Shown piece by piece: positions 43,858 through 52,625 of a DNA stretch of 64,000 bases (its first letter is position 1; every line of letters begins with the position of its first letter). The position numbers and the translations under genes were made by a program. This DNA is from Mitsuaria sp. GD03876 (GTDB lineage Bacteria > Pseudomonadota > Gammaproteobacteria > Burkholderiales > Burkholderiaceae_C): positions 62,001 to 126,000 of the forward strand of contig NZ_JAOCCU010000006.1 of NCBI RefSeq assembly GCF_029840635.1. Reading direction: 5' to 3'. The notes below the pieces were generated by a model. That model was not told the DNA's origin, did not search any database, and worked only from the letters and a program-made list of their open reading frames with translations.

Positions 43858-45957
43858 ATGCTGTCCGCCTCTTCCCCACCCCTGGCGCCGGGCGCGCGGC
43901 CGCGGCGCTGGCGCCGCGCGCTGCTGTGGGGCACGCTGGTCGCGCTGCTGCTGATCGCGCAGTCGCTGCTGCTGTCGCTGACGCTGAGCCACGAGGCCGC
44001 GCGGGCGCAGGAGGCCTCCGACCTCGCCGCGGCCGAGGTGACCGCGCGCGCCAAGCAGCTGATCGGCCGCGACCTGCAGGGCCTGCAAGGGCTGATGTGG
44101 GCCGAGGACGACGACTGGCGCGGCAACGCCGCGGCGCTGCTGCGCCAGACGCGCGTGCTGCTGCGCATCGAGCTGCGCGACGCCGAGCGCCAGGTGCGCC
44201 GTGCCGTCGACACGCCGTATGCGCCGCCGCTGTTCTCGACGCTGTCGCGCGAGCAGCTGCAGATCGAGACCGAGCTCGCCTGCATCGCCGCGCTGCGCCA
44301 GGGCACGCCGCTGTTCTCGCGCTCGTACTTCGTGCCGGGGCCGGGTGGCGACGGGCTGGAGGTCGCCGACCTGTGCCTGCCGCGCGTGCGCGCCGGCGAG
44401 CCGCGCTCCTACGTCGTGGCGACGATGGGACTGCGGCCGCTGCTGGAGGAATCGGTCTCGCAGGAGCAGGCGCGGCGTTTCGAGATGTCCTTCGTGGAAG
44501 GCGACGGCACGCGGCTGGCGCGCACCGGCCTGACGCGCGGCAGCGGCTTCTACCTGACCGAGCGGCTGCTCGACCTGCCGGGCCTGAGCCTGCAGCTGCG
44601 CGTGGACAACGCCACCGGCCGGCCGCAGCTGATCCCGAACCTGGCCACGGCGCTGGTGATCGGCTTGTCGATGGCGCTGTTCGCGCTGGTCATCGTGCTG
44701 GCGCGCGACACCCGCAAGCGCGCGCAGGCGGAACATGCGCTGGCGGAGTCGCTGGCGTTCCGCCAGGCGATGGAGAACTCGCTGATCACCGGGCTGCGCG
44801 CGCGCGACCTGGACGGCAACATCAGCTACGTGAATCCGGCGTTCTGCGCGATGGTCGGTTATCCGGCCGAGGAGGTCGTGGGCACCGGCCGGCCGCCGCA
44901 CGCGCCGCCGTACTGGCCGCCGGAGTTCGTCGACGAATACTGGCGCCGCCACCACGACCGCGAAGCCCGATGGGAAGCGGGCCTGCCGCCGCGCGAGGGC
45001 TTCGAGACCGTCTTCGCGCGCAGCACCGGCGAGCGCTTCCCGGTGATGATCTACGAGGCGCCGCTGCTGAACGCCGAAGGCCAGCAGACCGGCTGGATGA
45101 GCGCGGTGCTGGACCTCAGCGCGCAGCGCAAGGTCGAGGAGCTCTCGCGCCAGCAGTCGGACCGGCTGCAGGCGACGGCGCGCCTGGCCACGGTGGGCGA
45201 GATGGCCTCGCTGCTGAGCCATGAGCTGAACCAGCCGCTGGCGGCGATCGCCAGCTACGCGACCGCGTCGATCAACCTGATGGTGCGCGAGGCCGACGAT
45301 CCGCAGACGCCGGCGATGGTGCGCCAGGCGGTGACCCGCATCGCCGAGCAGGCCGAGCGCGCCGGCCGCGTCATCAAGAGCGTGCACGACTTCGTGCGCC
45401 GGCGCGAGGCGGCGCGCGAGTGGGTCAACGTCGAGCAGCTGCTGGACGCGGTGCTGCCGCTGATCCGGCTGCAGGCGCGCAAGAGCGGCGCGCGCATCGA
45501 GATGGACGTGCCGCGCGGCCTGCCGCGGGTGCGCTGCGACCGCACGATGGTCGAGCAGGTGCTGCTGAACCTGACCCGCAACGCGATCCAGGCGATGGAC
45601 GGCCCGACGCCGCTGGCCGATCGCGCGCTGGTGCTGCGCGTGCGGCGGCTGCAGCCCAAGTGGCTGAGTTTCGCGGTGATCGACCATGGGCCCGGCATCC
45701 CGGCGGAGGTCGCGCGCCAGCTGTTCACGCCGTTCTTCACGACCCGCACCGAGGGCATGGGCCTGGGCCTGAGCCTGTGCCGCACGGTGGTCGAGCAGCA
45801 CGGCGGCGCGATGGACTTCGACAGCCGCGTCGCGCCCGCCTCGCCCACCGGCACCGAGTTCCGCTTCAGCCTGCCGTGCGAGGATGCGCCCGGCGCCGCG
45901 GGCCGACCCGGGGCCGACCGCTTGCCCGTCACTGGATCAGGAGAGTCCTCCGCATGA
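43858..45957 (+). CDS. PAS-domain sensor histidine kinase, DctS-like
   Basis: 699 residues from the ATG at 43858; the frame upstream is antisense to maeB. A membrane helix at about 22-44, a periplasmic domain of about 215 residues and a second helix at about 262-285 (LATALVIGLSMALFALVIVLA) are followed by a PAS domain (SLITGLRARDLDGNISYVNPAFCAMVGYP), HisKA with LLSHELNQPLAAIASYA (His about 455) and HATPase_c (NLTRNAIQAMDG, DHGPGI, GMGLGLSLCRT). The HELNQPLAAI box is typical of the DctS/FixL/TodS-like kinases that pair with FixJ-type regulators, exactly as encoded next. Together with adjacent maeB this points to C4-dicarboxylate sensing; that assignment is an inference. Confidence 0.82.
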   Translation: MLSASSPPLAPGARPRRWRRALLWGTLVALLLIAQSLLLSLTLSHEAARAQEASDLAAAEVTARAKQLIGRDLQGLQGLMWAEDDDWRGNAAALLRQTRVLLRIELRDAERQVRRAVDTPYAPPLFSTLSREQLQIETELACIAALRQGTPLFSRSYFVPGPGGDGLEVADLCLPRVRAGEPRSYVVATMGLRPLLEESVSQEQARRFEMSFVEGDGTRLARTGLTRGSGFYLTERLLDLPGLSLQLRVDNATGRPQLIPNLATALVIGLSMALFALVIVLARDTRKRAQAEHALAESLAFRQAMENSLITGLRARDLDGNISYVNPAFCAMVGYPAEEVVGTGRPPHAPPYWPPEFVDEYWRRHHDREARWEAGLPPREGFETVFARSTGERFPVMIYEAPLLNAEGQQTGWMSAVLDLSAQRKVEELSRQQSDRLQATARLATVGEMASLLSHELNQPLAAIASYATASINLMVREADDPQTPAMVRQAVTRIAEQAERAGRVIKSVHDFVRRREAAREWVNVEQLLDAVLPLIRLQARKSGARIEMDVPRGLPRVRCDRTMVEQVLLNLTRNAIQAMDGPTPLADRALVLRVRRLQPKWLSFAVIDHGPGIPAEVARQLFTPFFTTRTEGMGLGLSLCRTVVEQHGGAMDFDSRVAPASPTGTEFRFSLPCEDAPGAAGRPGADRLPVTGSGESSA

Positions 45958-46610
45958 AGCCGCAGTCCCTGCCGATGGTCTACCTCGTCGACGACGAGGA
46001 GGTGGTGCGCGACGCGCTCGCGTGGTTGCTGCGTTCGCGCCGGCTGCTGTCCGAAGGCTTCGGCAGCGCCGAGTCGTTCGAGTCGATGCTGGACGCGCTG
46101 CCGCGCGCCGGACGGGACTGGCCGTCGGCGCCGAGCTGCCTGCTGCTGGACGTGCGCATGCCCGGCATGAGCGGGCTGGCGCTGTTCGAGCGGCTCATCG
46201 AGCGCGGCCTGCTGCAGACGCTGCCGGTGATCTTCCTGACCGGCCACGGCGACGTGCCGACGGCGGTCGCGGCGGTGAAGCAGGGCGCGTACGACTTCGT
46301 CGAGAAGCCGTTCTCGGACAACGCGCTGGTGGACCGCGTCGAGCAGGCGCTGGCGCAGAGCGCCGAGGCGATCGCCGCGCGCGACACCAAGGCGGCGCTG
46401 GGCTCGCGCGTGGGCGAGCTCACCGAGCGCGAGCGCGAGGTGATGCAGCTGGTCGTGCAGGGCCTGCCCAACAAGCTGATCGCCGACCAGCTCAACATCA
46501 GCGTGCGCACGGTGGAAGTGCACCGCGCGCGGGTGTTCGAGAAGATGGACGTGAAGTCCGCGGTGGAGCTCTCCAACCTGCTGCGCGGCGACAATGCCGC
46601 CCATGGGTGA
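45954..46610 (+). CDS. FixJ/DctR-like response regulator
   Basis: 218 residues. The receiver starts PMVYLVDDEEVVRDALAWLL, the phosphoacceptor Asp66 is in CLLLDVRMPGMSG, and FVEKPFSDNALVDRV carries the conserved Lys. A LuxR-type helix-turn-helix ends the protein (LTEREREVMQLVVQGLPNKLIADQLNISVRTVEVHRARVFEKM). This is the FixJ architecture used by DctR and similar regulators. Its ATG overlaps the kinase stop by four bases (ATGA), so the two are coupled, and its 3' end overlaps the thiL start. Likely targets are C4-dicarboxylate transport genes outside the window and possibly maeB. Confidence 0.85.
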   Translation: MKPQSLPMVYLVDDEEVVRDALAWLLRSRRLLSEGFGSAESFESMLDALPRAGRDWPSAPSCLLLDVRMPGMSGLALFERLIERGLLQTLPVIFLTGHGDVPTAVAAVKQGAYDFVEKPFSDNALVDRVEQALAQSAEAIAARDTKAALGSRVGELTEREREVMQLVVQGLPNKLIADQLNISVRTVEVHRARVFEKMDVKSAVELSNLLRGDNAAHG

Positions 46611-47613
46611 ATCTTCCGAATCGCAGGACCGCCGGCCGCTGGGCGAGTTCGACCTGATCGACCGGTATTTCGGCCGCGGCGCGCGCGCCGGACGGACCGA
46701 GGGCGGCGCGGTCGCGCTGGGCATCGGCGACGACTGCGCGGTGCTCGCGCCGACGCCGGGCCACCAGTGGCTGGTCACGGCGGACATGCTGGTCGAGGGC
46801 CGGCACTTCCTGTCGACGGTGTCGCCGCGGCGGCTGGGCCACAAGGCGCTGGCGGTCAACCTCAGCGACCTCGCGGCCTGCGGCGCGTCGCCGAAGGCCT
46901 TCTTCCTGTCGCTGGCGCTGCCGCGCGTCGACGAGGCCTTCCTGGCGGGCTTCGCGCAGGGGCTGTTCGAGCTCGCGGACGCGCACGGCATCGTGCTGGC
47001 CGGCGGCGACACGACCGCCGGTCCGCTCAACATCAACATCACCGCGATGGGCGAGGTGCCCGCCGGCCAGGCGCTGCTGCGCTCGGGCGCGCGCGCGGGC
47101 GACGAGGTCTGGGTCAGCGGCACGATCGGCGACGCGCGGCTGGCGCTGGAGGTGTTCCGCGGCACGCTGTCGCTGAGCGCCACGCAGTTCGACGAGGCCC
47201 GCCGGCGGATGGAGCTGCCCGAGCCGCGCGTCGCGCTCGGCCGCGCGCTGCGCGGCATCGCCACCAGCGCGGTCGATGTCTCCGACGGACTGGCCGGTGA
47301 CATCGGCCATGTGCTCAAGCGCTCGAACGTCGGCGCGACGCTGCGCCTGGCGGACCTGCCGCGCTCGGCGGTGCTCGGCGCGATGCCCGAGGACGTCCAG
47401 CAGCTGTGCCTGCTGAGCGGCGGCGACGACTACGAACTCGTCTTCACCGCGCCGGCCGACGCCCGCGAGCGGGTGCTGGCGGCGGGCCGCGAGGCCGGCA
47501 CGCCGGTCTACCGGGTCGGCACCGTCGACGAGGCCCCCGGCCTGCGCGTCGTCGACGGCGCGGGCCGCCCGCTGCAGGGCGCGCTGCAGGGCTTCGACCA
47601 CTTCAAGACATGA
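46594..47613 (+). CDS. thiL: Thiamine-monophosphate kinase
   Basis: 339 residues; the ATG at 46594 is used, with an equally possible ATG three codons later, and both overlap the upstream regulator gene. GEFDLIDRYF, GIGDDCAVLAP, LVTADMLVEGRHF, LAVNLSDLAACGASP, LAGGDTTAGP and DVSDGLAGDIGHVL are the ThiL signatures, including the aspartates that bind magnesium. It phosphorylates thiamine monophosphate to thiamine diphosphate, the active cofactor. It is followed by pgpA with a four-base overlap (ATGA), the conserved thiL-pgpA arrangement. No nusB precedes it. Confidence 0.95.
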   Translation: MPPMGESSESQDRRPLGEFDLIDRYFGRGARAGRTEGGAVALGIGDDCAVLAPTPGHQWLVTADMLVEGRHFLSTVSPRRLGHKALAVNLSDLAACGASPKAFFLSLALPRVDEAFLAGFAQGLFELADAHGIVLAGGDTTAGPLNINITAMGEVPAGQALLRSGARAGDEVWVSGTIGDARLALEVFRGTLSLSATQFDEARRRMELPEPRVALGRALRGIATSAVDVSDGLAGDIGHVLKRSNVGATLRLADLPRSAVLGAMPEDVQQLCLLSGGDDYELVFTAPADARERVLAAGREAGTPVYRVGTVDEAPGLRVVDGAGRPLQGALQGFDHFKT

Positions 47614-48131
47614 GCGCGGTGCGTCCGACCTTCGGTTTCATGGCGCGGCATCCGGCCCACTGGATCGCGATGGGCTTCGGCAGCGGGCTGTCGCCGCGCG
47701 CGCCGGGCACGGCGGGCACGCTGTGGGGCTGGGCCGCGTTCGCGGTGCTGAACCTGTGGCTGACGCCGCTGCAATGGGGCCTGCTGATCGCCGCGAGCAT
47801 CCCGGTGGGCTGGTGGGCCTCGACGGTGACCGCGCGGCACCTGCGGACCTGCGACCCCGGCTCGGTCGTGTGGGACGAGATCGTCGCCATCTGGATCATC
47901 CTGTGGCTGCTGTCGCCGGCGGGCTTCTGGTGGCAGCTGGCGGCCTTCGGCGTGTTCCGCTATTTCGACGCCGCCAAGCCCGGGCCGGTGCGCTGGGCCG
48001 ACGGGCTGTTCAAGATCGAGCCCGGCCAGCCGGTGACGGCGTGGCAAGGCTTCGGGATCCTGTTCGACGACCTGGTCGCGGCCGGATGTACGCTCCTGGT
48101 GTTGGCCGGCGCGCGCGCGCTGCTGCACTGA
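47610..48131 (+). CDS. pgpA: Phosphatidylglycerophosphatase A
   Basis: 173 residues. HWIAMGFGSGLSPRAPGTAGTLWGW is the diagnostic PgpA opening with its acid-phosphatase residues, VVWDEIVAIWIILW supplies the conserved Asp-Glu pair, and FRYFDAAKPGPVRWAD ... GFGILFDDLVAAG completes the active-site face. Three to four membrane helices are present. The enzyme removes phosphate from phosphatidylglycerophosphate in the inner membrane, giving phosphatidylglycerol. Its start overlaps the thiL stop by four bases. Confidence 0.95.
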   Translation: MSAVRPTFGFMARHPAHWIAMGFGSGLSPRAPGTAGTLWGWAAFAVLNLWLTPLQWGLLIAASIPVGWWASTVTARHLRTCDPGSVVWDEIVAIWIILWLLSPAGFWWQLAAFGVFRYFDAAKPGPVRWADGLFKIEPGQPVTAWQGFGILFDDLVAAGCTLLVLAGARALLH

Positions 48132-48200
48132 CGCCGCCTTCCCCCCGCCTGCCGCCCGGCCGGTCCATCGGTTCCCAGATCCATCGACGAGGAGATCCCC

Positions 48201-48701
48201 ATGCTGTTTCCCGACGACTCCGAACTGATCGAACGCATCGCCCTGGCGCTGATCCAGCGCAAGGAACGCATGGGCACGGCGGAGTCCTGCACCGGCGGGC
48301 TGATCGCGGCGGCCTGCACCAGCCTGGCCGGCTCGAGCCAGTGGTTCGAGCGCGGCGTGGTGAGCTACAGCAACGAGGCCAAGACCGAGCTGCTGGGCGT
48401 GCCGGCCGCGCTGATCGGGCTGCATGGCGCGGTCAGCGGCGAGGTCGCCGAGCAGATGGCCCGCGGGCTGCTGGCGCATGCGCCGGTGGACTGGGCGATC
48501 GCGGTGACCGGCGTGGCCGGGCCGGGCGGCGGGACCGAGTCCAAGCCGGTCGGCACGGTGTGGCTGGCGTTGCTGCATGGCCGCCAGCGCATCCGGGTGT
48601 GGAAGGAGCTGTTCACCGGCGACCGGCACTCGGTGCGCGCGCAGACGGTGCGCGCCGGCCTCGAGGCGCTGTGCGACGCGCTCGAGGACCGCGACTCCTG
48701 A
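48201..48701 (+). CDS. pncC: Nicotinamide-nucleotide amidohydrolase PncC (CinA C-terminal domain)
   Basis: 166 residues comprising only the CinA C-terminal domain. MGTAESCTGGLIAAACTSLAGSSQWFERGVVSYSNEAKTELLGV is the family core, with catalytic Ser in ESCTGG, and VTGVAGPGGGTESKPVGTVW is the second conserved segment. It deamidates nicotinamide mononucleotide to nicotinate mononucleotide in the pyridine nucleotide salvage cycle. A GAGGAGAT ribosome-binding site lies 5-6 nt before the ATG. It is 69 bp after pgpA in the same direction and may be part of the thiL-pgpA-pncC unit. Confidence 0.94.
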   Translation: MLFPDDSELIERIALALIQRKERMGTAESCTGGLIAAACTSLAGSSQWFERGVVSYSNEAKTELLGVPAALIGLHGAVSGEVAEQMARGLLAHAPVDWAIAVTGVAGPGGGTESKPVGTVWLALLHGRQRIRVWKELFTGDRHSVRAQTVRAGLEALCDALEDRDS

Positions 48702-48791
48702 TCGACATCCGCCCGTCGATGCCCGGCCGTGACGCTGGCCGCGTGCCGGCGGGCGGCCGGTCCGGCCGCGGACCCGGCGGCTGACGCCGCG

Positions 48792-50909
48792 TCAGGTGAC
48801 GCGGACATCCTCGTCCGCGAGGCCGTCGAGGCGGCGGCGGTGGAGCTGCTCCAGTCCCGCCTCGAGGTGCCTCGTGAAGGCCGGCGCGTCGAAGAGCCGG
48901 CCCGTGGCCGCCGCTTCGGCGACGCCCTCGCGGATCCGGCGGTATGTCGCCGGCTCGGTCGCCATCGCCACCGCCTTGGCCACGTAGTCCGCGGCATCCG
49001 ACGCGATCAGTTCCTCCTGGCCGAGCGCCGCGAGCACGCTCGTCGCCATGCGCGCGGCGAAGCTCCGGCCGGGCAGCGTCAGCACCGGCAGGCCCATCCA
49101 GAGCGCGTCGCTGGCGGTCGTGCCGGCGTTGTAGGGCAGCGTGTCCAGGAAGAGATCGGCCAGCGACAGCCGCGCCAGGTACTGCTCGCGCGAGCCGCGT
49201 GCCGAGAAGACGATCCGCTCCGAGGCCACGCCGTGCGCGACGGCATGCGCGCGCAGGTTCGTCGCGGCGGCGGCATCCTCCTCCAGCACCCACAGCACCG
49301 AGTCCGGCGCCCCGCGCAGGATCTCGGCCCAGCGCGCGAATTGCTCCAGGACGATCTTGCAGGGGTTGTTGAAGCAGCAGAACACGAACGCGTCCGCCGG
49401 CAGGCCGACGTCGGCGCGGGTCAGCCCCGTGGCGGGGCGGGGACGCTGGCGGTCGTTGGCCTGGTACCAGGGCAGCGACAACAGGCGCTCGTCGTAAAAG
49501 GGGCGGGCCTCGGCGGGGATCAGGACGTCATCGGCGATCAGGTAGTCGTAGACCGTCGTGCCCGAGGTTCCGAGGTAGCCGAAGTACAGCAGCTGGATCG
49601 GCGCGAGCCGCGCGGCGAACAGGCCGCTGCGGGCGCCCTGCGTGAAACCGGTCAGGTCGATGGCGATGTCGATCTCCAGCCCGCGGCACAGCGCGACGAC
49701 CTGCTCGTCGCCCAGCCGCTCGACATCGTGGAACGCGTCGAACGCGGCGCGCAGGCGCTGCTGCATCGGGTCGTCCTTGGGCGAGCCGTAGTTGATCGCG
49801 ACGACCTCGAAGCGCTCGCGGTCGTGCAGCTCGATGACCTCGGCGATCAGGTAGGAGACCGGATGGGACTTGAAGTCCTTGGACACGTAGGCGACCTTGA
49901 GCCGCGGCGTGTCGCGCGAGGGCAGCGGCGCGACGGCCTCGCGCGGCGCTCGGGCGTCGGGACTCGCCATCCAGACGCGGGAAGCGGCCTGCTGGGTCGC
50001 CGGGTCGTCGCTGAGCGTCTGCAGCACCAGCGGCTGCATCACGCGCCGGCCGAGGTGGATGTCGCGCGTGAAGGCGGCCAGCCGGGTGTCGAAGTCCGTC
50101 CAGTCGAACAGATGCATCGCGGTGTACTGCCGGATGCCGGGCAGCCAGGCGAGGTCCGGCTTGATCGCCAACGCGCGGTCGAAGTCGGACAGCGCCTCGG
50201 AGAAGCGGCGGTTCAGCAGCAGCAGGTTGCCGCGGTTGTTCAGCCCGTCCAGGTGGCGCGGGTCGAGCGCGACGGCGGCGTTGAAGGCGGCGAAGGCGTC
50301 GTCGGCCCGGCCGATCTCCTTCAGGAACAGGCCGCGCTGGTTGTGGGCGTCGGGGCTGGCGGGAAAACGGGTCGCCAGGTCCGCCAGCGCGGCCAGCGCT
50401 TCGGCGGTCCGGCCGGCGTCGATCAGCGTGCTGATGCGTTCCTGGATCGGCTGGGGATTGCCGGGCAGGGCGGCGTCCGCGCAGTCGAAGGCGACCAGCG
50501 CGGCGTCCTCGGCACCGAGCCGCCGGTAGGTCGCGCCCAGCCCGAGGAAGGCCAGGCCGTGGCCGCCGTCCAGCGTCAACGCGCGCTCGAAGGCGTCGAC
50601 CGCCTCGTTCAACTGGCCGGATTCGCGCAGCGCGGTGCCGAGGTTGAAGTGGAGGTCGGCGCGGTCCGGCTGCAGCCGGGTGGCGATCGTGAAGCAGGAG
50701 GCGGCGCCCTGCCAGTTGCCGCCCTGCGTCATCACCGCGCCCAGGCGCAGGTAGGGGCGCCAGTCGTCGGGGAACTGCTGCGTGGCGGCGTACAGCGTGC
50801 GCATCGCGCCGTCGAGGTCGCCCTGGCGTTGCTGGCGTTGCCCGGTCTCGAGCAGGGCGTCGGCGCGCCGGCCGGCGCCGCCGCCGGGACGCGAGGTCTT
50901 GGAATTCAT
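48792..50909 (-). CDS. TPR protein with O-GlcNAc-transferase-like (GT41) domain
   Basis: 705 residues from the ATG at 50909. Residues 18-300 form about seven TPRs (for example YLRLGAVMTQGGNWQGAASCFTIATRLQP, FNLGTALRESGQLNEAVDAFERALTL). The C-terminal 380 residues match the GT41 catalytic region: VAYVSKDFKSHPVSYLIAEV, DLTGFTQGARSGLFAARLAPIQLLYFGYLGTSG, FCCFNNPCKIVLEQFARWAEIL, and DTLPYNAGTTASDALWMGLPVLTLPG. Bacterial members of this group glycosylate proteins such as flagellins or adhesins, or take part in glycan synthesis; the acceptor is unknown. No signal peptide, so it is cytoplasmic. It is convergent with pncC, and 198 bp separate it from the divergent effector candidate. Confidence 0.85.
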   Translation of the reverse strand: MNSKTSRPGGGAGRRADALLETGQRQQRQGDLDGAMRTLYAATQQFPDDWRPYLRLGAVMTQGGNWQGAASCFTIATRLQPDRADLHFNLGTALRESGQLNEAVDAFERALTLDGGHGLAFLGLGATYRRLGAEDAALVAFDCADAALPGNPQPIQERISTLIDAGRTAEALAALADLATRFPASPDAHNQRGLFLKEIGRADDAFAAFNAAVALDPRHLDGLNNRGNLLLLNRRFSEALSDFDRALAIKPDLAWLPGIRQYTAMHLFDWTDFDTRLAAFTRDIHLGRRVMQPLVLQTLSDDPATQQAASRVWMASPDARAPREAVAPLPSRDTPRLKVAYVSKDFKSHPVSYLIAEVIELHDRERFEVVAINYGSPKDDPMQQRLRAAFDAFHDVERLGDEQVVALCRGLEIDIAIDLTGFTQGARSGLFAARLAPIQLLYFGYLGTSGTTVYDYLIADDVLIPAEARPFYDERLLSLPWYQANDRQRPRPATGLTRADVGLPADAFVFCCFNNPCKIVLEQFARWAEILRGAPDSVLWVLEEDAAAATNLRAHAVAHGVASERIVFSARGSREQYLARLSLADLFLDTLPYNAGTTASDALWMGLPVLTLPGRSFAARMATSVLAALGQEELIASDAADYVAKAVAMATEPATYRRIREGVAEAAATGRLFDAPAFTRHLEAGLEQLHRRRLDGLADEDVRVT

Positions 50910-51107
50910 GTCAACAGCCCTTCCCGGCGCTCGGCGGTGCCGGATCCGGCGCGACGTTAACGCATTGGCACACATTGCCGGGCCGTCGGCGGCCGGGACG
51001 GGGCGGGAATAGCCAAGAGTCATTTGCGCGGCCGGGGCGGGGCGGGCAGGATGGCGCGATTGCCGGCGGGCCGTCGCCCCGCCGCGCGCACCCAAGGAGG
51101 GTTTCTC

Positions 51108-51833
51108 ATGGCTCACGCCGTTCTTGCGGGTCCGCTCGGGATGGACACGCGCCAGACCATCACCGACGAAGGCACCGGGCTGCTCAGCCCCTCGCCCCGG
51201 CCGGGGCCGGTGGGGATGGACACGCCCTCGGGCGAGAACTGGACGCTGGAGGCGCCCGGCGTGCCGCCCCAGATGCGGCCGTTCACGCCGTCCAAGCCGG
51301 CCGTGCCGGCGGTGACGCCTGACGGCGAGTCCCGGCCGCTGACCTCCGGCGAGATCGCCATGGCGCGCCTGATCTTCAAGGACTCGATCGACTACAACCA
51401 GGTCCGGGTGCACCGGGAGGAGTACCTGCCCTTCGGGCTGCAGAACGACGACACCGCGATGACGCCCAACGGCGAGATGTACTTCAACCCGAAGCGGTTC
51501 AAGGAGGACTTCTCGAAGGAGGCCAACTGGCTCAAGCACTGGTACATGCACGAGATGGTGCATGTGTGGCAGCACCAGCTGGGCTACTGGGTGCGACTGC
51601 GGGGCGCCATCCGGATCGGGCTGGGCTACGACTACGAGCTGAAGTCGGGCACGACGCTGGGCGACTACAACATGGAGTCGCAAGGGGATCTGCTGTCGGA
51701 CTACTACGCGCTGAAGTACCTGAACGATCCGGACGCGATGATCCAGAAGCAGTTCGCCAATCAATTGCCACTTTTCGAAGAGGTGCTGGATGCCTTCCTC
51801 AAGAACCCCGCGGACAAGAAGAACCTCCCTTGA
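51108..51833 (+). CDS. Candidate secreted metalloprotease effector (vgr-related, HExxH)
   Basis: 241 residues with a perfect AAGGAGG ribosome-binding site. Residues 1-80 are Pro/Gly-rich and unstructured. LTSGEIAMARLIFKDSIDYNQVRVHREEYLPFG and APNGEMYFNPK-like text then lead to the zinc motif YMHEMVHVWQHQLG (His148, Glu149, His152), with later acidic residues (YNMESQGDLLSDYYALKYL) as candidate third ligand. This resembles proteins annotated as vgr-related, found near type VI secretion genes and toxin cassettes, from memory. No signal peptide is present, as expected for an effector delivered by a secretion machine. The next gene, a lipoprotein, overlaps its 3' end by 44 bp. No VgrG, PAAR or Hcp gene is in the window. 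Confidence 0.65.
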   Translation: MAHAVLAGPLGMDTRQTITDEGTGLLSPSPRPGPVGMDTPSGENWTLEAPGVPPQMRPFTPSKPAVPAVTPDGESRPLTSGEIAMARLIFKDSIDYNQVRVHREEYLPFGLQNDDTAMTPNGEMYFNPKRFKEDFSKEANWLKHWYMHEMVHVWQHQLGYWVRLRGAIRIGLGYDYELKSGTTLGDYNMESQGDLLSDYYALKYLNDPDAMIQKQFANQLPLFEEVLDAFLKNPADKKNLP

Positions 51834-52302
51834 AGGGGCGGTCGCGCTGGCGCTGTGCGCCGCGCTGAACAGCGCCTGCGCGATGTCCCGGATGGGCGAC
51901 GCGGAGGTGCTGGAGAAGGACGGCCAGCCGTGTTTCGTGGTGCCGGCCAAGGAGCTGTCGCGCGGGCCGAACGTGCGGGTGCAGGCGGTGTCGGTCGGCG
52001 ACCAGTCGGCCAAGCCGGTGGTCACGGTGTGGAAGGCGCCGATCGATCCGCCGGCCACGCCGAGTTCGCTCGCCAATTGCGTCGCCTATGGGCAGTTGCC
52101 GTCCCGGCCAGGCGACCCACCGGCGGCGGAACTGCAGACCGGCAAGGTCTACGAGGTCTACCTCAATGGGCGCTCGTCGGATTCGTCGGATCCCACGCGG
52201 GGATACACCGCGAAGTTCTGCTTCGTCGCCAATGGCGCCGGCAGAAAACTGGTGCAGGTGACCTACCCCTCGCGCGCGTGGGACGAGGGCGTCTGCCGCT
52301 GA
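51790..52302 (+). CDS. Putative lipoprotein, candidate immunity protein of the preceding effector
   Basis: 170 residues. The lipobox is ALNSAC (Cys30), which would place it in the periplasm on a membrane anchor. The mature part reads EVLEKDGQPCFVVPAKELS...VRVQAVSVGD...PVVTVWKAPIDPP, a pattern I associate with putative T6SS immunity periplasmic lipoproteins; this was not searched. Cysteines at CFVVP, LANCVAY, KFCFVA and GVCR could form two disulphides. The start lies inside the effector 3' end (44-bp overlap, GAAGAGGTG upstream), a coupling that ensures immunity is made with the toxin. It ends 23 bp before the ParE stop on the other strand. Confidence 0.6.
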   Translation: MPSSRTPRTRRTSLEGAVALALCAALNSACAMSRMGDAEVLEKDGQPCFVVPAKELSRGPNVRVQAVSVGDQSAKPVVTVWKAPIDPPATPSSLANCVAYGQLPSRPGDPPAAELQTGKVYEVYLNGRSSDSSDPTRGYTAKFCFVANGAGRKLVQVTYPSRAWDEGVCR

Positions 52303-52325
52303 ATGCAGGTCATCTGCAAGCTCGG

Positions 52326-52625
52326 TCATTCATTGAATAGCCTCTCGATGTCCTGCGACGAATGAACGATGCGGTGGACATCGACGCAGGCAGCTTCGAT
52401 GTCGATGGAGTAATAGATCGCGTAGCGGCCATGCAGCCGGCGGCGCACATCGGGATGCTGGGGGAGGCGGGCGAATGGGAACGAGCTCGCCATGGTGGAC
52501 AGGCCGTCCGCCTTGATGCCGAGCTCGGCGACAAACGACTCGGCGCGTCCGGGGTTGTCCCTGGCGATGTACAAGCCGATTGTTCGGAGATCACGCTTCG
52601 CCTCCGGGAGGAGGCGAACGATCAT
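52326..52625 (-). CDS. parE: ParE-family toxin, left copy
   Basis: 99 residues. LLPEAKRDLRTIGLYIARDNPGRAESFVAELGIKADGL, RLPQHPDVRRRLHGRYAIYYSID and VHRIVHSSQDIERLF fit the RelE/ParE fold; as in ParE, there is no RelE-type catalytic cluster that I can see. ParE toxins inhibit DNA gyrase and are neutralised by ParD. Its start overlaps the antitoxin stop by four bases (ATGA). A paralogue of this pair stands at 61401-61960. It marks the left border of the metal-efflux island. Confidence 0.9.
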   Translation of the reverse strand: MIVRLLPEAKRDLRTIGLYIARDNPGRAESFVAELGIKADGLSTMASSFPFARLPQHPDVRRRLHGRYAIYYSIDIEAACVDVHRIVHSSQDIERLFNE

